From Adiantum capillus-veneris (lineage: Eukaryota; Streptophyta; Polypodiopsida; Polypodiales; Pteridaceae): 64,000 nucleotides of DNA. The translations under genes and the position numbers were made by a program. The notes under the pieces were generated by a model. The model was not told the DNA's origin and searched no databases. It worked only from the letters and a program-made list of their open reading frames with translations. Positions 32,854 through 44,779 of this stretch are shown here, in pieces (positions within the stretch are counted from its first letter, which is position 1; every line of letters starts with the position of its first letter). The DNA is taken from NCBI GenBank assembly GCA_014529385.2, contig CM043966.1, positions 110,744,048 to 110,808,047 on the forward strand. The letters run 5' to 3'.

Positions 32854-35800
32854 CAACACGTAAGGATCCAACCGTGAATGAGCTTGAACATAATTGTTCC
32901 CTATCTGGAGATAGAAATTCCGTCAAACCCATGTGCCAGGCCATAAATATGTATGTAACTCATATCACATGTAAATTTCACATAGGAGATTCTAAGACTT
33001 GCTTTGAAGTTAAAAAACTACATCAAAATTCCATATGGAGAACATGATGAGACTTAAGCGACTAGCATTTGAAGACCCAATGGAAGTTTTGAAGCATATT
33101 AAACAAATCCCAAGTTCCTTAATAAGGACCAAGTGTCTTGTAACTATGGCAGAAACCACCACATTACTTTGTTTAGGTGCCTTGGAAGGTGAAAAGTTCA
33201 ATATATGTTGCCTTTTGACAGTACCTCTTTGGGGGTTGTGCATAAAGAAACCATGAATCAAGAAACAATATACGACATTACCTCTCGACCTTTCCACTTC
33301 CATGTCTATGCCATTGAGACAAGGATCCATATAGCTTTGTAGCAAGCACTAGATAACCTAGTAGATGACCTGATCTCTTACAACCAAATCTGTATAAGTA
33401 TGTACAAGTGCTCCATGCGCATCACAAAAGATGTGCAACACCTAAGGATCCAACCATGAATGAGCTCGAAAATAATTGTTCACTATCGGGAGAGAGAAGT
33501 TCCCTCAAACCCATGTGTAAGGCCACTAATATGTATGCGTGGAGATGCCACTCATATCGCGTGATGCGCAACATGTAAGGATCCAACCGTGAACGAGCTT
33601 GAACATAATTGTTCCCTGTCTTGAGATATAAGCTCCTTCAAACCCATGTGTCAGGCCATAAATATGTATGCTACTCATATCACATGTAAATTTCACAAAG
33701 GACATTCTAAGACTTGCTTTGAAGTTAAAAAACTACATCAAAATTCCATATGGACAACATAACGAGACTTAAGAAACTAGCATTTGAAGGCCCAATGGAA
33801 GTTTTGAAGCATAACAAATCCCAAGTTTCTTAATAAGGACCAAGTGTCTTGTAACTATGGCAAAAAGCACCACATTCCTGCACTTCATTCAGGTGCCTTG
33901 GGAGGTGAAAAGTTCAATATATGTTGCCTTTTGATAGGACCTCTTTGGGGGTTGTGCATACAGAAACCATGAATCAAGAAACCATATAGGACATTACCTC
34001 TCGACCTTTCCACTTCCATGTCTATGCCATTTAGACAAGGATCCATACAGATTCGTAGCAAGCACTAGGTAACCTAGTAGATGACCTGATGTCTTACAAC
34101 CAAATCTATATAAGTATGTACAAGTGCTCCATGGGCATCACACAAGATGCGCAACACCTAAGGATCCAACCATGAATGAGTTTGACAATAGGTGTTCACT
34201 ATTTGGACAGAGAAGTTCCCTCAAACCCATGTGTTAGGCCATTAATATGTATGCCTGGAGCTCCCACTCATATCACGTGATGCGCAACACGTAAGGATCC
34301 AACCGTGAACGAGCTTGAACATAATTGTTCCCTATCAAGAGATAGAAATTCCATCAAACCCATGTGTTAGGTCATAAATATGTATGGCACTCATATCACA
34401 TGTAAACTTCACATAGGAGATTCCAAGACTTGCTTTGAAGTTAAAAAACTACATCAAAATTCCATATGGACAACATAATGAGACTTAAGCGACTAGCATT
34501 TGAAGGTCCAATGGAAGTTTTGAAGCATATTAAAGAAATCCAAAGTTTCTTAATAAGGACCAAGTGTCTTGCAACTATGGCAGAAAGCACCACATTCTTG
34601 CACTTCGTTCAGGTGCCTTGGGAGGTGAAAAGTTCAATATATGTTGCCTTTTGACGGTACCTCTTTGGGGGTTGTGCATATAGAAACCATGAATCAAGAA
34701 ACCATATAGGACATTACCTCTTGACCTTTCCACTTCCATGTCTATGCCATTCAGACAAGGATCCATACAATTTCGTAGCAAGCACTAGATAACCTAGTAG
34801 CTGACCTGATGTTTTACAATTGAACGTGTATAACTATGTACAAGTGTATAACCTAGTAGATGACCTGATGTCTTACAATTGAACGTGTATAACTATGTAC
34901 AAGTGCTCCATGCGCATCACAGAAGATGCGCAACACTTAAGGATCCAACCATGAATGAGGTTGACAATAATTTTTCACTATCTGGAGAGAGAAGTTCCCT
35001 CAAATCCATGTGTCAGGCCATTAATATGTATGCCTGGAGCTGCCACTCATGTCACGTGATGCGCAACACCTAAGGATCCAATCATGAACGAGCTTGAAGA
35101 TGATTGTTCCCTATTTAGAGATAGAAGTTCCGTCAAACCCATGTGTCAGGCCATAAATTTGTATGCCACTCATATCACATGTAAATTTCACATAGGATAT
35201 TCCGGCACCTGCTTTGAAGTTAAAAAAACTACATCAAAATTCCATATGGATAACATAATGAGACTTAAGCGACTAGCATTTGAAGGCCCAACTAAAGTTT
35301 TGAAGCATATTAAACAAATCCCAAGTTTCTTAATAAGGACCAGGTGTCTTGTAACTATGGCAGAAAGCACCACATTCCTGCCCTTTGTTCAGGTCCCTTG
35401 GGAGGTGAAAAGTTCAATATATGTTGTCTTTTGATGGTACCTCCTCTTTGGGGGTTGTGCATAAGAAAACCATGAATCATGAAAGCATATAGGACATTAC
35501 CTCTCGACCTTTCCACTTCCATGTCTATGCCATTCGGACAAGGATCCATACAACTTTGTAGCAAGCACTAGATAGCCTAGTAGATGACCTGATGTCTTAC
35601 AACCGAATCTCTATAACTATGTACAAGTGCTGCATGCGCATCACAGAAGATGCACAACACCTAAGGATCCAACCATGAATGAGCTTGACAATAATTGTTC
35701 AGTATCTGGAAGAGAAGTTCTTTCAAACCCATGTGTCAGGCCATTAATATGTAAGCCTCGAGTTGCCACTCATATGATGATGCGCAACACGTAAGGATCC

Positions 35801-36064
35801 AACCGTGAACGAGCTTGAACATAAATGTTCCCTATCTGGAGATAGAACTTCCATCAAACCCATGTGTCAGGCCATAAATATGTATGCCACTCATATCACT
35901 TGTAAATTTCACATAGGAGATTCTAAGACTTGCTTTGAAGTTAAAAAACTACATCAAAATTCCATATGGACAACATAATGAGACTTAAGAGACTACCACT
36001 TGAAGGCCCCAACGGAAATTGTGGCATATTAAACAAGTTTCAAGTTTCTTAATAAGGACCATGT
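32854..36064. repeat. ~720-bp satellite, left block 2
   Basis: Landmarks at about 33,278, 33,994, 34,714 and 35,497 give steps of about 716, 720 and 783 bp; the last includes a ~60-bp local duplication near 34,800-34,910. Each unit has two related halves (GGATCCAACCATGAATGAGC and GGATCCAACCGTGAACGAGC). A good unit holds an 8-bp-arm hairpin TGCGCATC-ACAGAA-GATGCGCA (34,911-34,932) and the palindrome ATCACGTGAT. Confidence 0.9.
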
Positions 36065-38364
36065 AAGGTCTCTGACCCCGATCAAAAAGAGCACCATTGT
36101 ACCATGTAATGAATATAATGGTATAAGTTACTATTTTTAGCAGTTTTTTCAAATTCTGTCAGTGCCATGATGTTTAGAATGTTTCAAAGCTTCGAAATGC
36201 GAATTAAAATAATTTTTGCAAAAAAATTCCAAAAATAGTAAGTTTTTGGTTACCCGACCCGTCCAGTTTTGATTGTCTCGATAAACTGCAACCGTACCCC
36301 GAATTTTGAAAAAATGCAATTTTGGACCCCGAGGGGCTGCTAAATATGGCAGGTACTTGGTCCAGTACGTCTTAGTTAGAGCTCCGTATAGCAATTTACG
36401 GCATCAAAATCCGACTCGTATGACCCGTTTTAGCCTAAAACCAATTTTTCATAAAATTGTCCAAGGAGGCACCGGCGCCCCGGGACTGTGTGGGAATAGG
36501 TTCCAGCCCACTCCAGACCAGCTTTAGTAGCTAGGGGGCGCCCTCTTGCCTTGTGGGAGTCCTGGGAAAGCTGCCAAGCTAGTAACTAAGTCTCAGAGTC
36601 AGTTAAACTAGCCAACCTGACACTTGGTGAGTAGGGAACTAGACTTGCCATGCTTAACTGGAGAAGCTCCCAGATGCATTTAGCAACCCAGGTCGATTTT
36701 CAGCCTGTAGGAAGCCTATTTAAAGACCTGCATACACACACATACACATACACTAATGCTCACACACACACACAATGCATACACACACACACACACACCT
36801 ACACACACTGAGAAGGTGCTGCCGATTCACACACCTTTTGAAGGAGAAGCAAAGAGGGAGGTGCTGCCGAATTCTCACCTCAAGAAGCTCGATTAGATCA
36901 GAGAATCGAGAAGATTATCAGCTCTTAATCACGGTAACCACTGTTTAATTAATGCCACCTGAAAATTCTTTTCTCTACCATCTAAATTTCTCGCCTATTA
37001 TGCTTATTCCTAGTCGTAATTCCCTATAATTACTCTCTAAATTCTCTTTAATCTATTTATATTAATCATCATTCCATAGCTGAATTATCAGCCATTCCTC
37101 ATTCTCGATTAATGATTAGTGTATAATTATTAGAATTTTCTCTCTCTAGGCGGCATAGAAATTAGTCGATAAGCTAGTAATTGTGTAGATTTAAGAGAAT
37201 CACTTTTTCTATCACCATTAATAATGTAGCTAAATTAAATTCATTTCCTTTATGCATTAAGGTGTAATTAAGGAAAAATTAATCTGTTATTAAGTCTCTA
37301 CAAGTTGACTTTCCTCACACATATGCATAAGATAAATCTGCATCATCTAGTTGCTAGGAAAGAGATTAATCATACTTAATTCATCTCTCTGATAATTCCA
37401 TCAGTGAAATCCTACTATTCTTAATCACGTAAGTCGAGTAATTATCTTTAGAGCAGGTTCCCATAGGAATATGCATCATCCATAATGATTGCTATATGGA
37501 AATATCTAAACCTCTCATGTAGCAGGCATTGTTTGATGTTGCTAAGCTATCATTTGGCTTGTTATGACGCTTGTGGACATTAGCTCTTTCCTCCAAGTTA
37601 ATTATTTAAAGTAGTGAGTTTAAAGTGGCTTTCTATGCGGTGGGAACCCACGTCTTGCTTTCTATGCGGTGGGAGTGTCCATGACGTGCTTTCTATGCGG
37701 TGCACATACCTACTTGTATAAGCAGCTAGGCGACAACAGGTGGAGTGAACTCTCGCTGGAGGGGGATGTTGTACCTCCAAAACATTGGAATTTTAATGAA
37801 TAAGTTTTTACTAGAATACTGTCTTGGTGTTGTTTGCAATACTGGTTGAAGGGCTGTTTTAACGAACAATGTGATTCGGAATTAAACAAGGAATCTTTAT
37901 GTTGAACAACCTTTGTGGTAGTAATTAGGTCACACAAGGAAGTGTGAGTGTGGGGGTGGAAAGTGGGGGCTTGGCTCAGGTTGCCAATGCCTACGAGATG
38001 GGTGGTCCCGATTGGTCGGGAACGCTCTGTCCCCATAGTGCTTCTCAATATTAGTAATTACTCATTGCCCCTAGAGCGGTGAAATCTCGAGGGTACGTGC
38101 CTCTGAAACATGGGGAAAAAGGCACTCGGGTTTTCTCTCCTCTTGGAAGGTGGGTCTTAGGATCGCTAGATAGTTTAAGTACGCTTCCCCTGCGAGGTGG
38201 AGCTAGATCTCCTTGCTAGGAGGCTCGAACTCGACTCACTTTGTGATGAGAGATCGTCCGCTAGTGGAACCTTGAACCATTTTGTTTGCTTCCGCAATAG
38301 ATCTAGTGGCCACCAGGTTCACCATCAAATCCGCTGGTTGATACGGCGGGGTGGGGACCTCACA
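36065..38364. mobile_element. 2.3-kb non-coding insertion with 8-bp target duplication (left arm)
   Basis: The satellite sequence GACCATGT is duplicated at 36,057-36,064 and 38,365-38,372 around an insert of 2,300 bp. Near the ends AGGTCTCTGACCCCG (36,066-36,080) and the reverse complement of CGGGGTGGGGACCT (38,347-38,360) form a rough terminal inverted repeat. No ORF of note is present; inside are a CA microsatellite (about 36,726-36,810) and a 3-copy 30-bp repeat. An 8-bp duplication would fit a non-autonomous hAT-type element, but the termini are not canonical. Confidence 0.6.
37628..37702 (+). repeat. Three copies of GCTTTCTATGCGGTG
   Basis: The 15-mer recurs at 37,628, 37,657 and 37,688 inside the 2.3-kb insertion. 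Confidence 0.85.
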
Positions 38365-39490
38365 GACCATGTGTCCTTTAACTATGGCAGAAAGCACCAC
38401 ATTCTTGCACTTGTTCAGGTGCCTTGGGAGGTGAAAAGTTCAATATATGTTGCCTTTTGATGGTACCTCTTTGGGGGTTGTGCATACAGAAACCATGAAT
38501 CAAGAAACCATATAGGACATTACCTCTCAACCTTTCCACTTCCATGTCTATGCCATTCAGACAAGGATCCACACAACTTCGTAGCAAGCACTAGATAACC
38601 TAGTAAATGACCTGATGTCTTACAACCAAATATGTATAACTATGTACAAGTGCTCCATGCACATCACAAGAAATGCTCAACACTTAAGGATCCGACCATG
38701 AATGAGCTTGACAATAATTGCTCACTATCTGGAGAGAGAAGCTCCCTTAAACCCATGTGTCATGCCATTAATATGTATGCCTGGAGGTGCCACTCATATC
38801 ACGTGATGCACAACACGTAAAGATCCAACCGTGAACGAGCTTGAACATAATTGTTCCCTATCTGGAGATAGAAGTTCCGTCAAACCCATGTGTCAGGCCA
38901 TAAATATGTATGCCACTCATATCGCATGTAAATTCTACATAGGAGATTCTAAGACTTGTTTTGAAGTTTAAACTCTACATCAAAATTCCATATAAACAAC
39001 ATAATCAGACCTAAGCAACTAGCATTTGAAGGCCCAACGGAAGTTTTGAAGCATATTAAACAAATCCCAAGTTTCTTTGTAAGGACCAAGTGTCTTGTAA
39101 CTATGGCAAAAAGCACCGCATTCCTGCACTTCGTTCAGGTGCCTTGGGAGGTGAATAGTTCAATATATGTTGCCTTTTGAGGGTACCTCTTTGGGGGTTG
39201 GGTTGTGCATACAGAAACCATATAGGACATTACCTCTCCACTTTCCACTTTCCACTTCCATATCTATGCCATGTAGACAAGGATCCATACAACTTCGTAG
39301 CAAGCACTAGATAACCTAGAAGATGACCTGATGTCTTACAACCAAATCTGTATAAAAATGTATAAGTGCTCCATGCACATTATAGAAGATGTGCAACACC
39401 TAAGGATCCAACCATGAATGAGCTTGACAATAATTGTTCACTATTTGGAGAGAGAAGTTCCCTCAAACCCATGTGTCAGGCCATTAATAT
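38365..39490. repeat. ~720-bp satellite, left block 3
   Basis: Landmarks near 38,519 and 39,229 are 710 bp apart. The right edge is cut by the gag-only LTR element, whose 5-bp duplication AATAT is at 39,486-39,490. Confidence 0.85.
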
Positions 39491-39715
39491 TGTTGGAATT
39501 AGGGTTGCAGAGAAACACACAGCTTGGAGAAGACGATGGAAGCTCAAGGCACACAATAGAGAGTGTGTCACTTGGTGTGTAATGGAAAGATAGATACCTG
39601 TAGAGTGATGGCGTATATACAATGCATGGGAGAAAATACCTCCTAAAGAGGGAAAAAATGCCCCTGGCAGTCCTAATGTGTTCACACACATCACTACCAC
39701 ATTTATATGGTAACA
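39491..39715 (-). mobile_element. 3' LTR of gag-only element, left arm
   Basis: 225 bp, ending the element in minus orientation. The polypurine tract CCAGGGAGGATT is the complement of 39,716-39,727. Confidence 0.85.
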
Positions 39716-39794
39716 AATCCTCCCTGGAGTGATGCAGTGAACAAGAGCTGGCACATGAGTAAAGGGAAATGCCATGCCCTGAGGACATGATCAG

Positions 39795-39920
39795 TCATTC
39801 CACAAAGGGGAGTAAGCCCAAAGCTTTGAGGAAAGCTTCAAGATCCTCACAAGACAATGACTTTGTGAAAAGATCTGCAAGGTTGTCCTGTGTTTGCAGA
39901 TAAGCCGAGATGATCTCTCC
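39795..39920 (-). pseudogene. RNase H C-terminal remnant
   Basis: GEIISAYLQTQDNLADLFTK ... EAFLKALGLLPFVE is the usual end of a copia polyprotein. It overlaps the last base of gag in another frame. It shows that the element arose by internal deletion of a full-length copia. Confidence 0.8.
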
Positions 39921-40834
39921 TACTGAGAGCCTCTTCGTGACATAGGACACTGCTTGATCAAGTGATCATTAGCTTTACAATATTGGCAACGCATCTTCTT
40001 TTTGCCCTTATCACCAGAATTGCCAGACGATGTGCTGTCAGCAAAAGCATCGGGAACATAAGTTTTGCCACTCGCAGTAGAACCATAAGAAGTAGTTGCA
40101 TTGCTGTTACCACCCTTTCTTTGAGAAGCAATAAAAGCTTGTTCAGCTGCACATTGTCTAATCCTGTTTTTTTTGGAAAGTGACTCTTGCAACATCAATG
40201 TGCATAATGCATCAAACTTGACAACTTCTGGATTTCCTTGGGTCATAAGTCTCCAAGTACTAGCAAAAATCTGATAAGAATCTGGTAAGGCATCAAGAAC
40301 AGTCTGCACAAGGGAACTACCTGAAATGACATCACCTGCAGAAATAACTTGCTCATTGATATCCTTGACACTAGCAAGGAAAGTGTCCATATCATCTTCC
40401 TCATGCATAATCTTCGACTGCAGCTCTTTACGCAATAAAGCAATTTTAGCCTCATTGCGACTTGCATAAAGACTAGCCAAAATATCCCAAGCTTGTTTTA
40501 CAGATTTTGCTGAACGGATGTGAGGAACAATGGTGCGCTTCACAGACAACACAATCAATGCATGAGCCTGCTCATCCTTTACATCCCAAAAAGCTTGTTC
40601 TATCGTAGGCAAAACAACTCTAATAGCAGCAATCCTTGTAGCAAGACCTGCAACATCCGCAACATCGCCTACATCCTCAGAACCAGGACGTATATCAATG
40701 CCCTGCACAATATTCCAGACGCCCTTTGACACAAGAACGTGTTGCATCATATAAGCCCACATAGGGTTATTGTTCCCATCCAACCTGTCCTCAGTAGCAA
40801 ACATCTTGAAGACATCTGTGTTGTTGTCAGCCAT
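39920..40834 (-). CDS. Intact copia-type Gag
   Basis: A clean ORF of 304 codons from MADNNTDVFKMFATEDRLDG; an in-frame ATG further upstream at 40,897 is less likely because it lies in leader sequence. It has the UBN2/retrotran_gag region (AYMMQHVLVSKGVWNIVQG, LPTIEQAFWDVKDEQAHALI, SVKQAWDILASLYASRNEAK), a serine/glycine linker and one zinc knuckle CQYCKANDHLIKQC (CX2CX4HX4C). It would form particles packaging element RNA. It ends MSRRGSQ at the deletion joint. This is the only undamaged retroelement ORF in the window; the right-arm copy has frameshifts. Confidence 0.9.
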   Translation of the reverse strand: MADNNTDVFKMFATEDRLDGNNNPMWAYMMQHVLVSKGVWNIVQGIDIRPGSEDVGDVADVAGLATRIAAIRVVLPTIEQAFWDVKDEQAHALIVLSVKRTIVPHIRSAKSVKQAWDILASLYASRNEAKIALLRKELQSKIMHEEDDMDTFLASVKDINEQVISAGDVISGSSLVQTVLDALPDSYQIFASTWRLMTQGNPEVVKFDALCTLMLQESLSKKNRIRQCAAEQAFIASQRKGGNSNATTSYGSTASGKTYVPDAFADSTSSGNSGDKGKKKMRCQYCKANDHLIKQCPMSRRGSQ

Positions 40835-41152
40835 GGTGAATGCTGCACCTGATGTGAAAACTGTCCGAAAATAGGAGAAATAGAGCGGGAACAACACGTG
40901 CTATATAGCACAAAACCGTAGAAGACTGTAAAGCACCTGTTATGCTGAAAACGGCACTGACAAAAATTCTGCACAAAATGACTTACAACGGAGGTTGAAA
41001 TGAGCCCGAATCAGAAATCTGAGCAGATTGAGCTCTACGAGCAACCCTGAAATATTTATCGACCTGGGAACACTCGCCAAACCTCACTCTAATAAAAAAA
41101 AGTGAGTAGGCGTGTGCTGGAGCAATTGGCGACTAAGCCCAGGAGGACGTAA

Positions 41153-41167
41153 CCTGCTCTGATACCA
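41153..41167 (-). other. tRNA-iMet primer site of gag-only element
   Basis: On the minus strand TGGTATCAGAGCAGG lies two bases inside the 5' LTR end, matching the standard copia primer site. Confidence 0.9.
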
Positions 41168-41169
41168 AT

Positions 41170-41392
41170 TGTTGGAATTAGGGTTGCAGAGAAACACACA
41201 CACCTTGGAGAAGATGAAGGAAACTCAAGGCACACAATAGAGAGTGTGTCACTTGGTGTGCAATGGAAAGATAGCCGTAGAGTGATGGGGCGTATATACA
41301 ATGCACGGGGGAGAAAACCTCCTAAAGAGGGAAAAAATGCCCCAGTGGTCCAATGTGTTCACACACATCACTACCACATGTATATGGTAACA
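41170..41392 (-). mobile_element. 5' LTR of gag-only element, left arm
   Basis: 223 bp, TG...CA on either strand. Its U3-R would supply the promoter for the gag RNA. The GTATATAC block near 41,291 may include the TATA region. Confidence 0.85.
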
Positions 41393-44300
41393 AATATGTA
41401 TGCCTCGAGCTGCTACTCCTATCACGTGATGCACAACACATAAGGATCCAACTGTGAAAGAGCTTGAACATAATTGTCCCCTATCTGGAGGTAGAAGTTC
41501 CATCATACCCATGTGTCAGGCCATAAATCTGTATGCCACACATAACACATGTAAATTTCACATAGGAGATTTTAAGACTTGCTTTGAAGTTAAAAAACTA
41601 CATCAAAATTCCATATGGACAACATAATGAGACTTAAGCGACTAGCATTTGAAGGCCCAACAGAAGTTTTGAAGCATATTAAACAAATCCCAAGTTTCTT
41701 AATAAGGACCAAGTGTCTTGTAACTATGGCAGAAAGCACCACATTCCTGCACTTCGTTCCGGTACCTTGGGAGGTGAAAAGTTCAATATATGTTGCCTTT
41801 TGAGGGTACCTCTTTGAGGGTTGGGTTGTGCATATAGAAACCATGAATCAAGAAACCACATAGGACATTACCTCTCCACTTTCCACTTCCATGTCTATGC
41901 CATTTAGATAAGGATCCATACAACTTCGTAGCAAGCACTAGATAACCTAGTAGATGACCAGATGTCTTACAACCGTACAACCGAATCTGTATAACTATGT
42001 ACAAATGCTCTATGCGCATCACAGGAAATGCTCAACACCCAAGGATCCAACCACGAATCAGCTTGACAATAATTTTTCACTATCTGGAGAGAGAAGTTCC
42101 CTCAAACTCATGTGTTAGGCCATTAATATGTATGCTTGGAGGTGCTAGTCATATCACGTGATGCACAACACGTAAAGATCCAACCGTGAATGAGCTTGAA
42201 CATAATTTTTCCCCTATCTGGAGATAGAAGTTCCATCAAACTCATGTTGTCAGGCCATAAATATGTATGCCACTCATATCGCATGTAAATTTTACATAGG
42301 AGATTCTAAAATTTGTTTTGAAGTTAAAGCTCTACATCAAAATTCCATATAAACAACATAATGAGACTTAAGCGACTAGCATTGAAGGCCCAACTGAATT
42401 TTTGAAGCATATTGAACAAATCCCAAGTTTCTAAGTAAGGACCAAGTGTCTTGTAACTATGGCAAAAAGCACCACATTCCTGCACTTCGTTCAGGTGCCT
42501 TGGGAGGTGAAAAGTTCAATATATGTTGCCTTTTGAGGGTACCTCTTTGGGGGTTGGGTTGTGCCTACAGAAACCATGAATCAAGAAACCATATAGGACA
42601 TTACCTCTCGACCTTCCCACTTCCATGTCTATGCCATTCAGACAAGGATCCATACAACTTCGTAGCAGGCACTAGAGAACCTAGTAGATGACCCGATGTC
42701 TTACAACCGAATCTGTATATCTATGTACAAGTGCTCCATGCGCATTATAAAAGATGCGCAACACCTAAGGATCCAACCATTAATGAGCTTGACACTAATT
42801 GTTCACTATCTGGAGAGAGAAGTTCCCTTAAACCCATGTGTGAGGCCATTAATATGTATGCGTCGAGCTGCCACTCACATGATGTGATGCGCAACACGTA
42901 AGGATCCAGCAGTGAACGAGCTTGAACATAAATGTTCCCTATCTGGAGATAGAAGTTCCATCAAACCCATGTTGTCAGACCATAAATATGTATGCCACTC
43001 ATATAACATGTAAATTTCACATAGGAGATTCTAAGAGTTGCTTTGAAGTTAAAAAACTACATCAAAATTCCATATGGACAACATAATGAGACTTAAGCGA
43101 CTAGCATTTGAAGGCCCAACGGATGTTTTGAAGCATATTAAACAAATCCCAAGTTTCTTAATAAGGACCAACTGTCTTGTAACTATGGCACAAAGCACCA
43201 CATTTCCTGCACTTCGTTCAGGTGCCTTGGGAGGTGAAAAGTTCAAAATATGTTGCCTTTTGACGGTACCTCTTTGGGGTTTGTGCATATGGAAACCATG
43301 AATCAAGAAACCATATAGGACATTACCTTTCGACCTTTCCACTTCCATGTCTATGCCATTCAGACAAGGATCCATACAACTTTGTAGCAAGACCTAAATA
43401 ACCTAGTAGATGACCTGATGTCTTACAACCGAATCTATATAACTATGTACAAGTGCTCCATGCGCATCACAGAAGATGCGGAAAACCTAAGGATCCAACC
43501 GTGTGTGAGCTTGACATTAAATGTTCTCTATCTGGAAGAGAAGTTCTTTCAAACCCATGTGTCAGGCCATTAATATGTATGCCTGGAGCTCCACTCATAT
43601 GATGTGATGCACAACACGTAAGGATCCAACCATGAAAAAACTTGAACATAAATGTTCCCTATCTAGAAATAGAACTTTCGTCAAACCCATGTGTCAGGCC
43701 ATAAATATGTATGCCACTCATATCACATGTAAATTTCACATAGGAGATTCTCAGACTTTCTTTGAAGTTGCCCAACGAAAAATTTGGCATATTAAACAAA
43801 TCCCAAGTTTCTTAATAAAGACCATGTATCTTGTAGCTATGGCAGAAAGCACCACATTCCTGCACTTCGTTCCGGTGCCTTGGGAGGTGAAAAGTTCAAT
43901 ATATGTTGCCTTTTGACGATACCTCTTTGGGGGTTGTGCATACAGAAACCATGAATCAAGAAACCATATAGGACATTACCTCTCAACCTTCATTTCCACT
44001 TCCATTCTATGCCATTATGACAAGGATCCACACAACTTCGTAGCAAGCACTAGATAACCTAGTAGATGACCTGATGTCTTACGATCGAATGACTGTATAA
44101 CTATGTACAAGTGCTCCATGCGCATCACAGGAAATGCTCAACACCTAAAGATCCAACCATGAATGAGCTTTACAATAATTGTTCACTATCTGGAGAGAAA
44201 AATTCCCTCAAACCCATGTGTCAGGCCATTAATATGTATGCCTGGAAGTGGCAGTCATATCACGTGATGCGCAACACATAAAAGATCCAACCGTGAACGA

Positions 44301-44766
44301 GCTTGAACCTAATTGTTCCCTATCTGTAGATAGAAGTTTTGTCAAAACCCATGTATCATGCCATAAATATGTATGCCAATCATATCGCATGTAATTTTAC
44401 ATAGGAGATTCTAAGACTTGTTTTGAAGGTAAAACTCTACATCAAAATTCCATAAAACAACATAATGAGACTTAAGCGACTAGCATTTTAAAGGCCCAAC
44501 GGAACTTTTGAAGCATATTAAACAAATCCTGAGTTTCTTAGTAAGCCAAGTGTCTTGTAACTATGGTAAAAAGCACCACATTCCTGCACTTCGTTCAGGT
44601 GCCTTGGGAGGTGAAAAGTTCAATATATATTGCCTTTTGAGAGTAGCTCTTTGGGGGTTGGGGTGCATACAGAAACCATGAATCAAGAAACCATATAGGA
44701 CATTACCTTTCCACTTTCCACTTCCATGTGTATGCCATGTAGACAAGGATCCACCATACAACTTCG
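41393..44766. repeat. ~720-bp satellite, left block 4, up to the turn
   Basis: Landmarks at about 41,867, 42,599, 43,322, 43,975 and 44,701 give steps of about 732, 723, 653 and 726 bp. The array runs directly into the centre of the inverted repeat. Confidence 0.9.
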
Positions 44767-44779
44767 TAGAAGCACTAGA
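44767..44779. other. Spacer at the centre of the inverted repeat
   Basis: Thirteen bases TAGAAGCACTAGA separate CAACTTCG (44,759-44,766) from CGAAGTTG (44,780-44,787). The spacer is itself satellite sequence with one base missing from the usual GTAGCAAGCACTAGA. Confidence 0.9.

Larger units (their letters stand above)
39491..41392 (-). mobile_element. Gag-only LTR element (TR-GAG type), left arm
   Basis: A complete 1,902-bp element with LTRs at 39,491-39,715 and 41,170-41,392, each TGTTGG...TAACA on the plus strand. They differ at roughly one position in eleven by eye, so the insertion is not recent. AATAT flanks both sides (39,486-39,490 and 41,393-41,397). A primer site and polypurine tract are present. 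Inside are only gag and the last ~40 residues of RNase H, so PR, IN and RT are deleted. It would depend on a full copia relative for movement. Confidence 0.9.
25551..44766 (+). repeat. Left arm of a giant inverted repeat
   Basis: The reverse complement of this 19.2-kb segment fills 44,780-64,000. Paired coordinates add to 89,551 in the outer part (25,551 with 64,000; 29,263 with 60,288), 89,549 in the middle and 89,546 at the turn. The arm may extend further left, because the window ends before the match does. This arm has the better-preserved reading frames. Confidence 0.95.
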
